Below, piece by piece: positions 1 through 6,759 of a stretch of DNA of 8,725 nt. The notes beneath the pieces were generated by a model that saw only the letters and a program-made list of their open reading frames with translations, was not told the DNA's origin and made no database searches. The position numbers and the translations under genes are program-made. Source of the DNA: Sulfurovum sp. Its GTDB lineage: Bacteria > Campylobacterota > Campylobacteria > Campylobacterales > Sulfurovaceae. Where the stretch lies: positions 1 to 8,725 of the forward strand of contig JAMONG010000196.1 in NCBI GenBank assembly GCA_027066595.1, given 5' to 3'. Within the stretch, counting starts at the first letter, position 1. Every line of letters begins with the position of its first letter.

Positions 1-1170
1 ATAGTCGATATGTTTATCTATAACAATGACATGGTGCAACTATGGCTACCCATCATCTTTTACATCCTCGTAGGGTTACTCTATTTGAGTTCTATGCAAA
101 AGGTACACTCTTTATATCAAACTTTTATACCTCAGTTTGCTTTACCGCTTAAAGGTGTATTGTATATTAAAGATTTTTTAGATGGATTGATTTTAAAAAA
201 AGGTGATAAAAAACTCTATGCACGTATCGGTTTGGCACTGCTTATTACGCTACCGTTCTTAGGCATATTTGTAGCACTTCTCTCTGGAGCAGACAGTCAA
301 TACAGCCATTTTATCACAAGACTTTTTAGATTTAATTTAGATTTTGAGTTACATTACTTAGTAACAATGCCTCTGTATTTCATACTCTATTTACTTCTTT
401 TTATCTATGGTTTTTCCAACCATAAAGTAAGAACCAAAGTGCAAGAAACCAAAGTACTAGACTTACTGATAGTAGGCATCTTCTTGGGCATGATAAATTT
501 ACTTTTTCTTAGTTTTATCATTATGCAAGTGCCTTTTTTACTTGACAGTACACAGATACCAAACAGCATGAACATCGCACATTTTGCAAGAGAGGGTTTC
601 TTTCAACTAATGGCTGTCATGGGGTTAGTGATGATTATTTTTCTTTTTATCATGAGACGTTTTAAAGGAGAAAAAAGTATCAACTTTTTTCTCCTTGGAC
701 TGCTAATGCAAAGTATCATTATGGGTATAGTATCTCTCAAAAAAATGTATCTTTACCAAGAGATAAAGGGTGCTACTGTTTTACGATATTATGTTGAATG
801 GTTTGACTACTTCCTCATACTTACTTTGGCTTTAGGTATCGTATTTCTAGCACGTAAATATACTTTTACAAAATTACTCAACATTATTACTATTTTAGGA
901 TTGGTTTCGTTTACACTGGTTGTTTCTCTTAACATTGATGCTATGGTAGCAGAGCATAACATAAAAAAATTTAAAGAAACTCCAAGTGCTTTAGATACAA
1001 ATGCTTTACGTTGGTTATCTATTGATGCACTTCCTATAGTCAATCAACATAAAATAAATTTAAACTCTAATGACACAGAATGGTATATAGAATTGAAACG
1101 TCAATCATGTCACTCTTTTGCAACCTATCATTATGGCTATTGCTCTATACTAAAAAAGTATGGGAACTAA
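1..1170 (+). CDS. Polytopic membrane protein, DUF4153/DUF4173-like, 5'-partial
   Basis: The reading frame is open to the left edge of the window, so the ATG at 10 is probably an internal methionine and the gene probably starts upstream. About eight hydrophobic segments can be seen, near residues 10-30, 72-93, 113-135, 148-175, 195-216, 223-245, 267-283 and 288-310 counted from that ATG. A soluble C-terminal tail of roughly 75 residues follows. The stretch with NIDAMVAEHNI and, further on, LRWLSIDALP resembles the motif just after the last membrane helix of DUF4153/DUF4173 proteins, which have no established function. It ends three bases before the next gene with no visible terminator, so it is probably cotranscribed with the three genes that follow. 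The family call rests on motif style only; the call as an inner-membrane protein is firm. Confidence 0.75.
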   Translation: MVDMFIYNNDMVQLWLPIIFYILVGLLYLSSMQKVHSLYQTFIPQFALPLKGVLYIKDFLDGLILKKGDKKLYARIGLALLITLPFLGIFVALLSGADSQYSHFITRLFRFNLDFELHYLVTMPLYFILYLLLFIYGFSNHKVRTKVQETKVLDLLIVGIFLGMINLLFLSFIIMQVPFLLDSTQIPNSMNIAHFAREGFFQLMAVMGLVMIIFLFIMRRFKGEKSINFFLLGLLMQSIIMGIVSLKKMYLYQEIKGATVLRYYVEWFDYFLILTLALGIVFLARKYTFTKLLNIITILGLVSFTLVVSLNIDAMVAEHNIKKFKETPSALDTNALRWLSIDALPIVNQHKINLNSNDTEWYIELKRQSCHSFATYHYGYCSILKKYGN

Positions 1171-1173
1171 AGC

Positions 1174-1668
1174 ATGAAAATACTCCACACCTTACCAAAA
1201 CACTCCCTCTTAAATGAAAATAGTCAAACCTATGACTATATAGACTCCATAAGTATAGACATAAATACAGAAGATGTAGGTAGCAAAGAGTTACTTCATG
1301 CATTTGTAACGACTACACCCAAATGGATAATGCTTTTAATGCAGTTACGCAATAAAATTGTTTCACTTTTTGGTTTAAAACATACTGTCTCTGCTCTCAA
1401 AGAAAACTACATAGTAGGAGATAAGCTAGGCTTTTTTGAGATATATGCCATCAAAGAAAAAGAGGTAGTATTGGGTGAAGATGATAAGCATTTAGACTTT
1501 AAAGTCTCTTTACTTATGGAAGATACAACCTTTAGACTCTCTACTGTCATTGTGTACCACAATACCTTTGGGAAACTCTACTTTTTTGTTATCAAGTTCT
1601 TTCATAAACGTATCATAGTCTCTATGGCAAAACAGATAGCAAAAACTCTCATAAAAAAGGAATGTTAA
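1174..1668 (+). CDS. DUF2867-family protein
   Basis: This 164-residue protein matches the style of the DUF2867 family, which has no assigned biochemical function. Family-like blocks are TPKWIMLLMQLRNKIVSLFG (residues 48-67), LGFFEIY (85-91), GEDDKHLDFKVSLL (101-114) and FGKLYFF (132-138), followed by a basic C-terminal helix. There is no signal peptide and no clear membrane segment, so it is likely cytosolic. Length fits the family. The ATG lies 3 bases after the stop of the membrane-protein gene and has only a weak GGGAA upstream, which suggests translational coupling. Several DUF2867 proteins are fused to or sit beside NAD(P)-binding or membrane proteins; here it sits between a membrane protein and a small unknown protein, which does not reveal a role. 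Confidence 0.8.
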   Translation: MKILHTLPKHSLLNENSQTYDYIDSISIDINTEDVGSKELLHAFVTTTPKWIMLLMQLRNKIVSLFGLKHTVSALKENYIVGDKLGFFEIYAIKEKEVVLGEDDKHLDFKVSLLMEDTTFRLSTVIVYHNTFGKLYFFVIKFFHKRIIVSMAKQIAKTLIKKEC

Positions 1669-1672
1669 CCCC

Positions 1673-1882
1673 ATGCCACACTACAACCTAACCATCATCA
1701 CTTCACAACATGCTGATGCACAATTTATGCATGAATTAAAAGAGAAATATAAAGTGCTTTTAGTAGATAAGAAGAAGCATTACCGTAATACTATCAAAAC
1801 AGAGGATGGATATATCGTCATCCTCCATAAAGAAAAAAGAAATATAGAAATCTCCACAGAGATGCTTATTAAACTTGATTAG
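1673..1882 (+). CDS. Small hypothetical protein (69 aa)
   Basis: I do not recognise this protein. It has 69 residues, is rich in Lys, Glu and Ile, and shows an alternating pattern suggesting beta-alpha-beta with further strands: YNLTIIT (residues 4-10), a helix through HELKEKYK (20-27), VLLVDKK, then GYIVILHKEKRNIEIS. No cysteine pair, signal peptide or membrane segment is present. An AAGGA at 1657-1661 lies 11 bases before the ATG, inside the end of the upstream gene. Evidence that it is real is its tight placement (4 bases after the previous stop, 13 before the thioredoxin ATG), the upstream ribosome-binding sequence and a plausible compact fold. Function unknown. Confidence 0.6.
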   Translation: MPHYNLTIITSQHADAQFMHELKEKYKVLLVDKKKHYRNTIKTEDGYIVILHKEKRNIEISTEMLIKLD

Positions 1883-1895
1883 CTACAATAACTCT

Positions 1896-2291
1896 ATGAA
1901 AACACTACATAAACTAATCCTCATCGGATCACTCTTACTCAGCACGCAGAGTCTTATGGCTAAAGACAACACCATTGTGACACTCACAAACTCTAACTAC
2001 CTTAGTAAACTCCTTACAAGTGACAAACCTGTACTTGTAAAGTTTTGGGCTTCATGGTGTGGCCCATGTAGAACGATGAACCCTAAGTTTCATAATGCTG
2101 CAAAGACCTTTAAAGGCAAAGTGATGTTTGCACAGCTCAATGTAGATGAGCAAAAACAGGTCGCACAACGCTATCAGGTACGTGCTTTACCTACGATGAT
2201 CCTCTTTAAAAAAGGTAAAATCATTAACAAAACGGTAGGCTCACTCTCTCAAAAACAGATAGAGGTATTTGTAAAAAAATCACTCAAATAG
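1896..2291 (+). CDS. Exported (periplasmic) thioredoxin-family protein
   Basis: This is a 131-residue thioredoxin-fold protein with an N-terminal signal peptide: a Lys/His n-region, hydrophobic core LILIGSLLL, and a likely cleavage after SLMA near residue 22. The active site is WCGPC with C55 and C58, and the cis-proline loop is RALPT with P99. The mature part of about 109 residues matches a single thioredoxin domain. I chose the ATG at 1896; an in-frame TTG at 1875 would add seven residues before the signal and overlap the upstream gene, which is less likely. No strong Shine-Dalgarno is seen for either. A periplasmic location implies a role in disulfide reduction or exchange, which would need an electron donor such as a CcdA/DsbD-type protein, not visible here. 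It closes the four-gene run that starts at the left edge. Confidence 0.88.
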   Translation: MKTLHKLILIGSLLLSTQSLMAKDNTIVTLTNSNYLSKLLTSDKPVLVKFWASWCGPCRTMNPKFHNAAKTFKGKVMFAQLNVDEQKQVAQRYQVRALPTMILFKKGKIINKTVGSLSQKQIEVFVKKSLK

Positions 2292-2308
2292 TACCCTCAA
2301 TGAATTTA

Positions 2309-2317
2309 TGGTAAAAT
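2309..2317 (+). promoter_or_regulatory. Candidate extended -10 promoter for argF
   Basis: TGG followed by TAAAAT forms an extended -10 element in the 73-base gap between the thioredoxin gene and argF. There is no matching -35 box, which fits the AT-rich, -35-poor promoters known for Campylobacterota. Transcription would begin near 2324, giving a leader of about 40 bases. A TATAAT at 2343-2348 is a better hexamer but would place the start inside the argF ribosome-binding site. This is motif reading only. Confidence 0.4.
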
Positions 2318-2352
2318 ATTATCTTTAATTTTTACATTAACCTATAATGTAT

Positions 2353-2357
2353 AAGGA
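2353..2357 (+). promoter_or_regulatory. Ribosome-binding site fixing the argF start
   Basis: AAGGA lies 7 bases before the ATG at 2365. It supports that start over the in-frame ATG at 2347, which would put the site inside the coding region and add six residues not typical of the family. Confidence 0.7.
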
Positions 2358-2364
2358 TAGTCCT

Positions 2365-3294
2365 ATGAGACATTTTTTAACACTCAAAGATTTTACAAAA
2401 GAAGAAATCTTAGAGATGATAGCACTGGCACAGAAGATAAAAGAGCAGACCAAAGCACGTAAGTTTGTACCCTACCTAGAGAAGCAGACACTTGGGATGA
2501 TATTTGAAAAGTCTTCTACACGTACACGTGTGAGCTTCGAGACAGGTATCTACCAACTTGGTGGAGTGGGGTTATTTTTGTCATCTAACGACATACAACT
2601 TGGACGTGGTGAGCCTATGAAAGACACGGCTAGAGTCATTAGCCGTATGGTTGACATGGTCATGATACGCACCTTTGAACAAAGTAAACTAGAAGAGTTT
2701 GCCAAGTACTCTAAAGTACCTGTCATCAATGGACTTACCGACAGCTACCACCCAGTACAACTCATGACAGACTACCTTACCATGATAGAGTTCGGTAAAG
2801 AGAAAAACCCAGTTGTTGCCTACATAGGTGATGGAAACAATATGACACACTCATGGCTTATGCTCGCTGCTAAACTAGGCTTTGAACTACGAGTTGCCAC
2901 ACCTCAAGGGTACGAGTGTGATATAGACATCATCATGGATGCTCTTAACTTTGCCAAAGAGAGTGGTGCAACCATCACCTTTACCAATGACCCAATAGAA
3001 GCAGTCAAAGGCTGTGATGTCGTCACCACAGACACATGGGTAAGCATGGGACAAGAAGATGAAAAAGAAGAACGTATGAAAGCTTTTGAAGGCTACATGG
3101 TAGATGAAGCACTCATGTCGCATGCCAAAGCAGATGCCATCTTCTTACACTGCCTCCCTGCCTACAGAGGCTACGAAGTAAGTGAAGAGACCTTTGAAAA
3201 ACACGAAGAAGTCATCTTCACAGAAGCAGAAAACAGACTCCATGCCCAAAAAGGCATTATGGTCTGGCTGGACTCACAAAGAAAAGAGAACTAG
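2365..3294 (+). CDS. argF: Ornithine carbamoyltransferase (EC 2.1.3.3)
   Basis: This cytosolic enzyme joins carbamoyl phosphate and ornithine to give citrulline and phosphate, the sixth step of arginine biosynthesis. The 309-residue product has the family's usual length and motifs. The carbamoyl-phosphate loop FEKSSTRTR includes S51-R55. HPVQ is at 129-132, and the ornithine-binding segment DTWVSMGQEDE has SMG at 227-229. HCLPAYRG carries the catalytic-loop Cys263, and the C-terminal RLHAQKGIMVWL is at 291-302. The N-terminal half is the carbamoyl-phosphate domain and the C-terminal half the ornithine domain. The start at 2365 is set by AAGGA seven bases upstream. No other arg gene is adjacent, so it is likely expressed alone or by readthrough from the thioredoxin cluster. 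The alternative, a catabolic OTC (arcB), is less likely because no arginine-deiminase pathway gene is nearby. Confidence 0.97.
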   Translation: MRHFLTLKDFTKEEILEMIALAQKIKEQTKARKFVPYLEKQTLGMIFEKSSTRTRVSFETGIYQLGGVGLFLSSNDIQLGRGEPMKDTARVISRMVDMVMIRTFEQSKLEEFAKYSKVPVINGLTDSYHPVQLMTDYLTMIEFGKEKNPVVAYIGDGNNMTHSWLMLAAKLGFELRVATPQGYECDIDIIMDALNFAKESGATITFTNDPIEAVKGCDVVTTDTWVSMGQEDEKEERMKAFEGYMVDEALMSHAKADAIFLHCLPAYRGYEVSEETFEKHEEVIFTEAENRLHAQKGIMVWLDSQRKEN

Positions 3295-3386
3295 GTACAT
3301 TAAAAACCAATGTGCATTTAACACCATAAATTACAAAAGGAAAACGACTTCTTGCGACAGCAGGTATTGCATTTTTTTCTTTTGGG

Positions 3387-3431
3387 TTCGTTTTCTCTTT
3401 TGTTGCATAAACAAAAAAGAAAAGGAACGAA
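3387..3431 (+). repeat. AT-rich inverted repeat (long hairpin) downstream of argF
   Basis: The arm at 3387-3404 can pair with 3410-3431 around a 5-base loop, giving about 17 base pairs with one C/A mismatch and a 4-base bulge (AAGG) on the right arm. A second T-rich tract at 3372-3383 can compete for the same A-rich right arm. The stem is not GC-rich and is not followed by a T run, so it is not a classic intrinsic terminator on either strand, although it could still help end argF transcription. The rest of 3295-3386 shows no gene and only a weak 5-bp stem near 3297-3315. Confidence 0.6.
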
Positions 3432-3439
3432 GAGAACTA

Positions 3440-3468
3440 TTGACATTTAACAAAAGTCTAGCTATAAG
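3440..3468 (+). promoter_or_regulatory. Near-consensus sigma-70 promoter for the Fe-S oxidoreductase gene
   Basis: A perfect TTGACA (3440-3445) is followed after exactly 17 bases by TATAAG (3463-3468, five of six matches). Transcription would start near 3475, leaving a leader of about 50 bases that contains the palindrome at 3484-3510 and the ribosome-binding site. A full -35 box is unusual for Campylobacterota, where -35 elements are generally weak. It is predicted from sequence only, but the match is strong. Confidence 0.65.
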
Positions 3469-3483
3469 TAACAACTAACTATA

Positions 3484-3510
3484 CATTCCCACGCAGAGCA
3501 TGGGAACGAG
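3484..3510 (+). repeat. REP-like GC-rich palindrome in the leader of the Fe-S gene
   Basis: TTCCCACGC (3486-3494) and GCATGGGAA (3498-3506) form a 9-position stem with one C/A mismatch and a 3-base AGA loop, followed by CGAG. It resembles a family of dispersed palindromes with a TTCCCACGC...GCGTGGGAA core that I remember from intergenic regions of many proteobacteria; that link is memory-based. It is clearly more GC-rich than its surroundings. It sits 15 bases before the start codon and 4 bases before the ribosome-binding sequence, so it would fold in the mRNA leader. Only one copy lies in this window. Confidence 0.55.
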
Positions 3511-3525
3511 GCTTGAAGAGGTAAT

Positions 3526-4857
3526 ATGAGCAAAAAACCAGAAGATATTTTTAACTTTAGCGAAACAAGTGATGACTGCATCAAGTGTGGAAAATGTATC
3601 CCCGTATGTACCATACACCAAGTCAATCCAGATGAAACCACCTCTCCTCGTGGATTCATCGACCTACTAGGTGCCTACCAGCAAGGGCATTTAGAACTCG
3701 ATAAAAATGCCAAAAACATCTTTGAATCATGTTTTTTATGTACCAACTGTGTCGATGTCTGTCCCAACTCTCTAGCAACCGATATGGTCATAGAAGAAGT
3801 ACGTGCAGACATCGCTGAGAAATTTGGTATCGCTTGGTTTAAACGTATCGCTTTTTATCTTTTAGAGCACCGTAAAGTGATGGATGTCGTGATGAAGTTT
3901 GGGTTTATGTTTAAAACCTGTGCCTTCAAAGTAGATGAGCAAAAAGGCGGACTCTTAGCACGGTTTAGAATGCCTATGGTAAAGAAAAACAGACTCATTC
4001 CCTCTCTCTCTAAAATCAGTTTTTTAAACAGTTACCCTGAAGAGATACCTGCACCCAAACAAGAGACAAAAAACCAGCGTGTAGCACTCTTTATAGGTTG
4101 TCTTGCAAACTATAACTACGTAGGTATAGGTGAGAGTCTTGTTGACATTCTTAAAGAATTAAACATAGACATCTTCATACCCAAAGACCAACTCTGTTGT
4201 GGTGCACCTGCTTACTTTACAGGTGCAGTGGACTCTGTAGAGCGTATGACTAAAGCAAATATAGAGTACTTTGAGAGCTTTATGGATGAGTGTGATGCCA
4301 TGCTCATACCAGAAGCGACCTGTTCAGCGATGGTAAAACATGACTGGCAAGTGTTCTTTAAAAACCATGATATGCCTGAGTGGGAAGTACGTGCCAAGAA
4401 CGTGGCAGAGAAAATTCACATGGCAACTGCATGGTTAGATGACAATACCGAACTACAACAAGTGCTTAAAGACAAAGGTAAAAAGTTTGATGAAGCTGTC
4501 ACTTACCATGACCCATGTCATGCTAGAAAAGTACAAGGTATTTACGAACAACCACGTAACCTACTCTCCCCTAACTACCCTATGGTAGAGATGTCTGACC
4601 CTAACAGATGTTGTGGTTTTGGTGGAGTAACGATGCAAACAGAAAAGTTCCATTTTGCCGAACTCGCAGGGAAGCCAAAAGCAGCGATGATAGAAGAGAC
4701 TAAAGCACACTACGTCAGTGCAGAGTGTTCTGCCTGTCGTGTACAACTAAGTGAAGCACTGAACAATGCAGACGTAGAGACTATCTTTAAAAACCCTTTA
4801 GAACTTATAGCTGAAGCGTTAAAAGATGGTAAAGAAGAGGCTAATAAACCTCTCTAG
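3526..4857 (+). CDS. Two-[4Fe-4S], two-CCG-domain oxidoreductase subunit (GlcF/GlpC/HdrD-like)
   Basis: This 443-residue protein has two ferredoxin-type [4Fe-4S] motifs at the N-terminus, with C18-C21-C24-C28 and C69-C72-C75-C79, each followed by Pro or a related pattern. Two cysteine-rich CCG domains follow. The first has GC191-192, C224C225G and C266; the second has C331, C362C363G and C401xxC404. The first lacks the last cysteine of the CxxC, so probably only the second binds a full non-cubane or catalytic cluster. This layout is that of GlcF (glycolate oxidase), GlpC (glycerol-3-phosphate dehydrogenase) and HdrD-like subunits, which pass electrons from a flavoprotein to quinone or a membrane partner. 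No flavoprotein partner is adjacent, so the substrate cannot be named. The start ATG follows GAAGAGG by four bases. Its last 17 bases overlap the opposing histidine kinase gene. Confidence 0.85.
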   Translation: MSKKPEDIFNFSETSDDCIKCGKCIPVCTIHQVNPDETTSPRGFIDLLGAYQQGHLELDKNAKNIFESCFLCTNCVDVCPNSLATDMVIEEVRADIAEKFGIAWFKRIAFYLLEHRKVMDVVMKFGFMFKTCAFKVDEQKGGLLARFRMPMVKKNRLIPSLSKISFLNSYPEEIPAPKQETKNQRVALFIGCLANYNYVGIGESLVDILKELNIDIFIPKDQLCCGAPAYFTGAVDSVERMTKANIEYFESFMDECDAMLIPEATCSAMVKHDWQVFFKNHDMPEWEVRAKNVAEKIHMATAWLDDNTELQQVLKDKGKKFDEAVTYHDPCHARKVQGIYEQPRNLLSPNYPMVEMSDPNRCCGFGGVTMQTEKFHFAELAGKPKAAMIEETKAHYVSAECSACRVQLSEALNNADVETIFKNPLELIAEALKDGKEEANKPL

Positions 4858-6076
4858 GAAGAAGCATGAAAATGTTTTTTCCCTCTTCATGTTTATAGCC
4901 TAGTTTATACCCTAACTTTTCCAAGATACTCTCTACAATATAAAGCCCTAACCCAAACCCTGAACTTCGTTTTTCTGCTTGTGAAAATGGCTCTGTATAA
5001 TACTGTAAAGGATGAGGCAAAGCATCTCCTTTAGAAATGACCTCTATGATTCTGTTATTTGTCGTGAGCATCACACATTTGTCTTTTCCATACTTCATAC
5101 CATTGTCTATAAGGTTTTTGATGACAAGTGTCATCAGCTTTTTGTCGGTAGTGAGTGCCATATCTTCTATCTCTGTTTTGATGCAAGAATTTTGAGTCAT
5201 CAGAAGTTCTTTACTCTCTTTACAAATATCAGAGAGCATCACATACTCAAAAGCGGGTTCAAAACTTTGTGTGGTGACCCTCTCTATCTCTGCAAGTTCT
5301 GAGATGAGTTCATTCATACGTTCAAACGCACGGACAAGTACCTTTTTTGTTCCCTCATCTTCCATCATCTCTACTACGATACGCCCTTTGGTAATAGGCG
5401 TTTTAAGCTCATGCATCAAGTTACGCATAAAAAGGTTTTTAGAAGTGCTTAGTTCATTAATATGCACAATCGCATCATCAAAACTTTTCGCAATCTTACC
5501 AATCTCATCATCATACAGGTAGGTAATACGTGTTTTCATATCACCTTTGGCAAATTTTTGTATCTGTCTATGCAGTGTTTTAAGTGGCGAAAGTTTTCTA
5601 AGTACTGCCAAATAAAGAAGTAACAACAAACTAATCAAAAATGTACCCAATGCAATAGCGATTTCAAAATAATAATTTTTAGGTCGATTATCTTTAAGTA
5701 AAATGTTATGCGCTAGACGCTGCACATAAATATAGTGTTGGTCTTCTATTTTAAAGACCCTCACACGCCCTAGTGATGAACCTCCTGAAAACACGGTGAC
5801 ACCTACGGTTTCTATCTGTTCTTTAAGTTTTGCTACATGCTGTAAATCCACTGCTTTAACATGAAGTTCTTTATAGAGTTTTTCTAACTTTTCACTGTCT
5901 GTATTTTGCTGTAGATTAGAAAGAAAAGTAATAGAAATAAGCTGGTAACGTTTATACTCTTCAATCTTATGTCTGTCTTTATCCCATGAAAGAAAAAGTA
6001 AAAATGTAGCAATCAAAATAGCAATTGCCACAGAAAAAAGAATATGTATAAAGGTCGTTACCGATAAGTTTTTCAT
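4841..6076 (-). CDS. Sensor histidine kinase, ArsS (HP0165)-like
   Basis: This 411-residue membrane kinase has one membrane segment near residues 8-30, a periplasmic sensor region of about 105 residues, and a second segment near 136-158. A HAMP linker (about 158-210, ending DDEIGKIAKSFDDAI), the H-box MHELKTPITKGR with phosphoacceptor H222, and an ATPase domain follow. The ATPase domain has N-box NLIDNGMKYG (321-330) and G2 box GFGLGLYI (373-380). The usual DxGxG (G1) box is replaced by ISKGDALP near 347-354; I recall the same degenerate G1 in H. pylori ArsS, so it appears to be a family trait. The H-box is also ArsS-like. H. pylori ArsS senses acid; the signal here is unknown. The start ATG overlaps the response regulator stop as ATGA with no Shine-Dalgarno, implying translational coupling. 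Confidence 0.92.
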   Translation of the reverse strand: MKNLSVTTFIHILFSVAIAILIATFLLFLSWDKDRHKIEEYKRYQLISITFLSNLQQNTDSEKLEKLYKELHVKAVDLQHVAKLKEQIETVGVTVFSGGSSLGRVRVFKIEDQHYIYVQRLAHNILLKDNRPKNYYFEIAIALGTFLISLLLLLYLAVLRKLSPLKTLHRQIQKFAKGDMKTRITYLYDDEIGKIAKSFDDAIVHINELSTSKNLFMRNLMHELKTPITKGRIVVEMMEDEGTKKVLVRAFERMNELISELAEIERVTTQSFEPAFEYVMLSDICKESKELLMTQNSCIKTEIEDMALTTDKKLMTLVIKNLIDNGMKYGKDKCVMLTTNNRIIEVISKGDALPHPLQYYTEPFSQAEKRSSGFGLGLYIVESILEKLGYKLGYKHEEGKNIFMLLPREVY

Positions 6077-6753
6077 GTGCGGTCAGTTAAAAGGTATCCT
6101 ACACCACGAATAGGTTTGATATAGATATTATCTGGGTCTATTTTGGCTATCTTTTGTCGTATACGAGAGATAATCACATCAATATTTTTAATCGAAGAAT
6201 CATCGTCGATATGTTCACTTTCATACAATAATTGTTCACGTGAGACTGAACCATTTTTATGCTGAAGTAACATGAGTAGTATGTCATATTCTGCTGCGGT
6301 AAGCTCTAGAGATTTATCTTTAAAACGTATCTCTCTTGCTTTAGGGTCTGCCACAAAAAGTTCCTTTGGCGTTTCTACTTTCTCGTCTACAGATGTGGTA
6401 CGTCTTAGAATTGTTTTAATCCGTGTCACAAGCTCTCTAGGGTCATATGGCTTAGGCATATAATCATCAGCCCCTCTCTCCATGCCTATGACTTTATCGG
6501 TAATGTCATCACGGGCAGAAGAGATAATAATAGGGATATTTGATATATCACGTATCTTAGGTATCACTTCAAGCCCATCCATACCTGGCAATGTTAAATC
6601 TAATATAATCAAGTCAAAATTATGTTGTGTCAAAAGGGAAAGACCTATATAAGGGTCTTCTGCACCTATGACTTCCATGTCAAACTTGGTAAGATAGTTT
6701 GTTAAGATGAGTGCCAACTCTGGGTCGTCTTCTATAATGAGTATTTTAATGAT
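6073..6753 (-). CDS. OmpR-family response regulator, ArsR (HP0166)-like, probable non-standard start
   Basis: This is a DNA-binding response regulator partnered with the downstream kinase. Counting from the ATC at 6753 it has 226 residues. The receiver domain shows the acidic pocket E8-D9-D10 (KILIIEDDPEL), phosphoacceptor D52 (LILDLTLPGMDG), the switch residue S79 (IIISSAR) and K101 (MPKPYDP). A winged-helix domain follows from about residue 130, with LTAAEYDILLMLL and the C-terminal IRGVGYLL. No ATG, GTG or TTG exists between the upstream in-frame stop and the TTG at 6717, and starting at that TTG would delete the first strand and all the acidic residues. AAAGGA lies 6 bases before ATC and 9 before ATT, and the ATC is where related regulators have their Met. 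So I place the start at 6753, with ATT at 6750 as alternative. The product is clear; the start is inferred. Confidence 0.88.
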   Translation of the reverse strand: MIKILIIEDDPELALILTNYLTKFDMEVIGAEDPYIGLSLLTQHNFDLIILDLTLPGMDGLEVIPKIRDISNIPIIISSARDDITDKVIGMERGADDYMPKPYDPRELVTRIKTILRRTTSVDEKVETPKELFVADPKAREIRFKDKSLELTAAEYDILLMLLQHKNGSVSREQLLYESEHIDDDSSIKNIDVIISRIRQKIAKIDPDNIYIKPIRGVGYLLTDRT

Positions 6754-6759
6754 GGGAAA

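Noticed and set aside
2343..2348. TATAAT as the argF -10 box
   Set aside because: Although it is a perfect hexamer, transcription would start near 2355, cutting into the ribosome-binding site at 2353-2357, and there is no -35; the extended -10 at 2309-2317 is more plausible.
3387..3431. Hairpin as a classic Rho-independent terminator
   Set aside because: The stem is AT-rich, has a mismatch and a 4-base bulge, and is not followed by a T run on either strand.
3182..3478. Plus-strand frame of 98 residues starting inside argF and running into the gap
   Set aside because: It begins in the wrong frame of the argF 3' end, and its continuation is Lys/Arg/Phe-rich because it reads through the AT-rich hairpin. 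No domain or start signal supports it.
5000..5042. Degenerate G1 (DxGxG) box of the kinase as a sign of a dead or novel kinase
   Set aside because: The H-box, N-box and G2 box are intact, and I recall the same degeneracy in H. pylori ArsS, so it looks like a family trait.
5012..5522. Open plus-strand frames of 83-96 residues inside the kinase gene
   Set aside because: They lie antisense to a complete, motif-rich histidine kinase, have no ribosome-binding site and biased, low-complexity composition; they are shadows of the real frame.
6073..6717. Response regulator starting at TTG 6717 (214 residues)
   Set aside because: It would lack the first beta strand and the conserved acidic triad, which are encoded just upstream in frame. 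AAAGGA is positioned for the upstream ATC/ATT instead.
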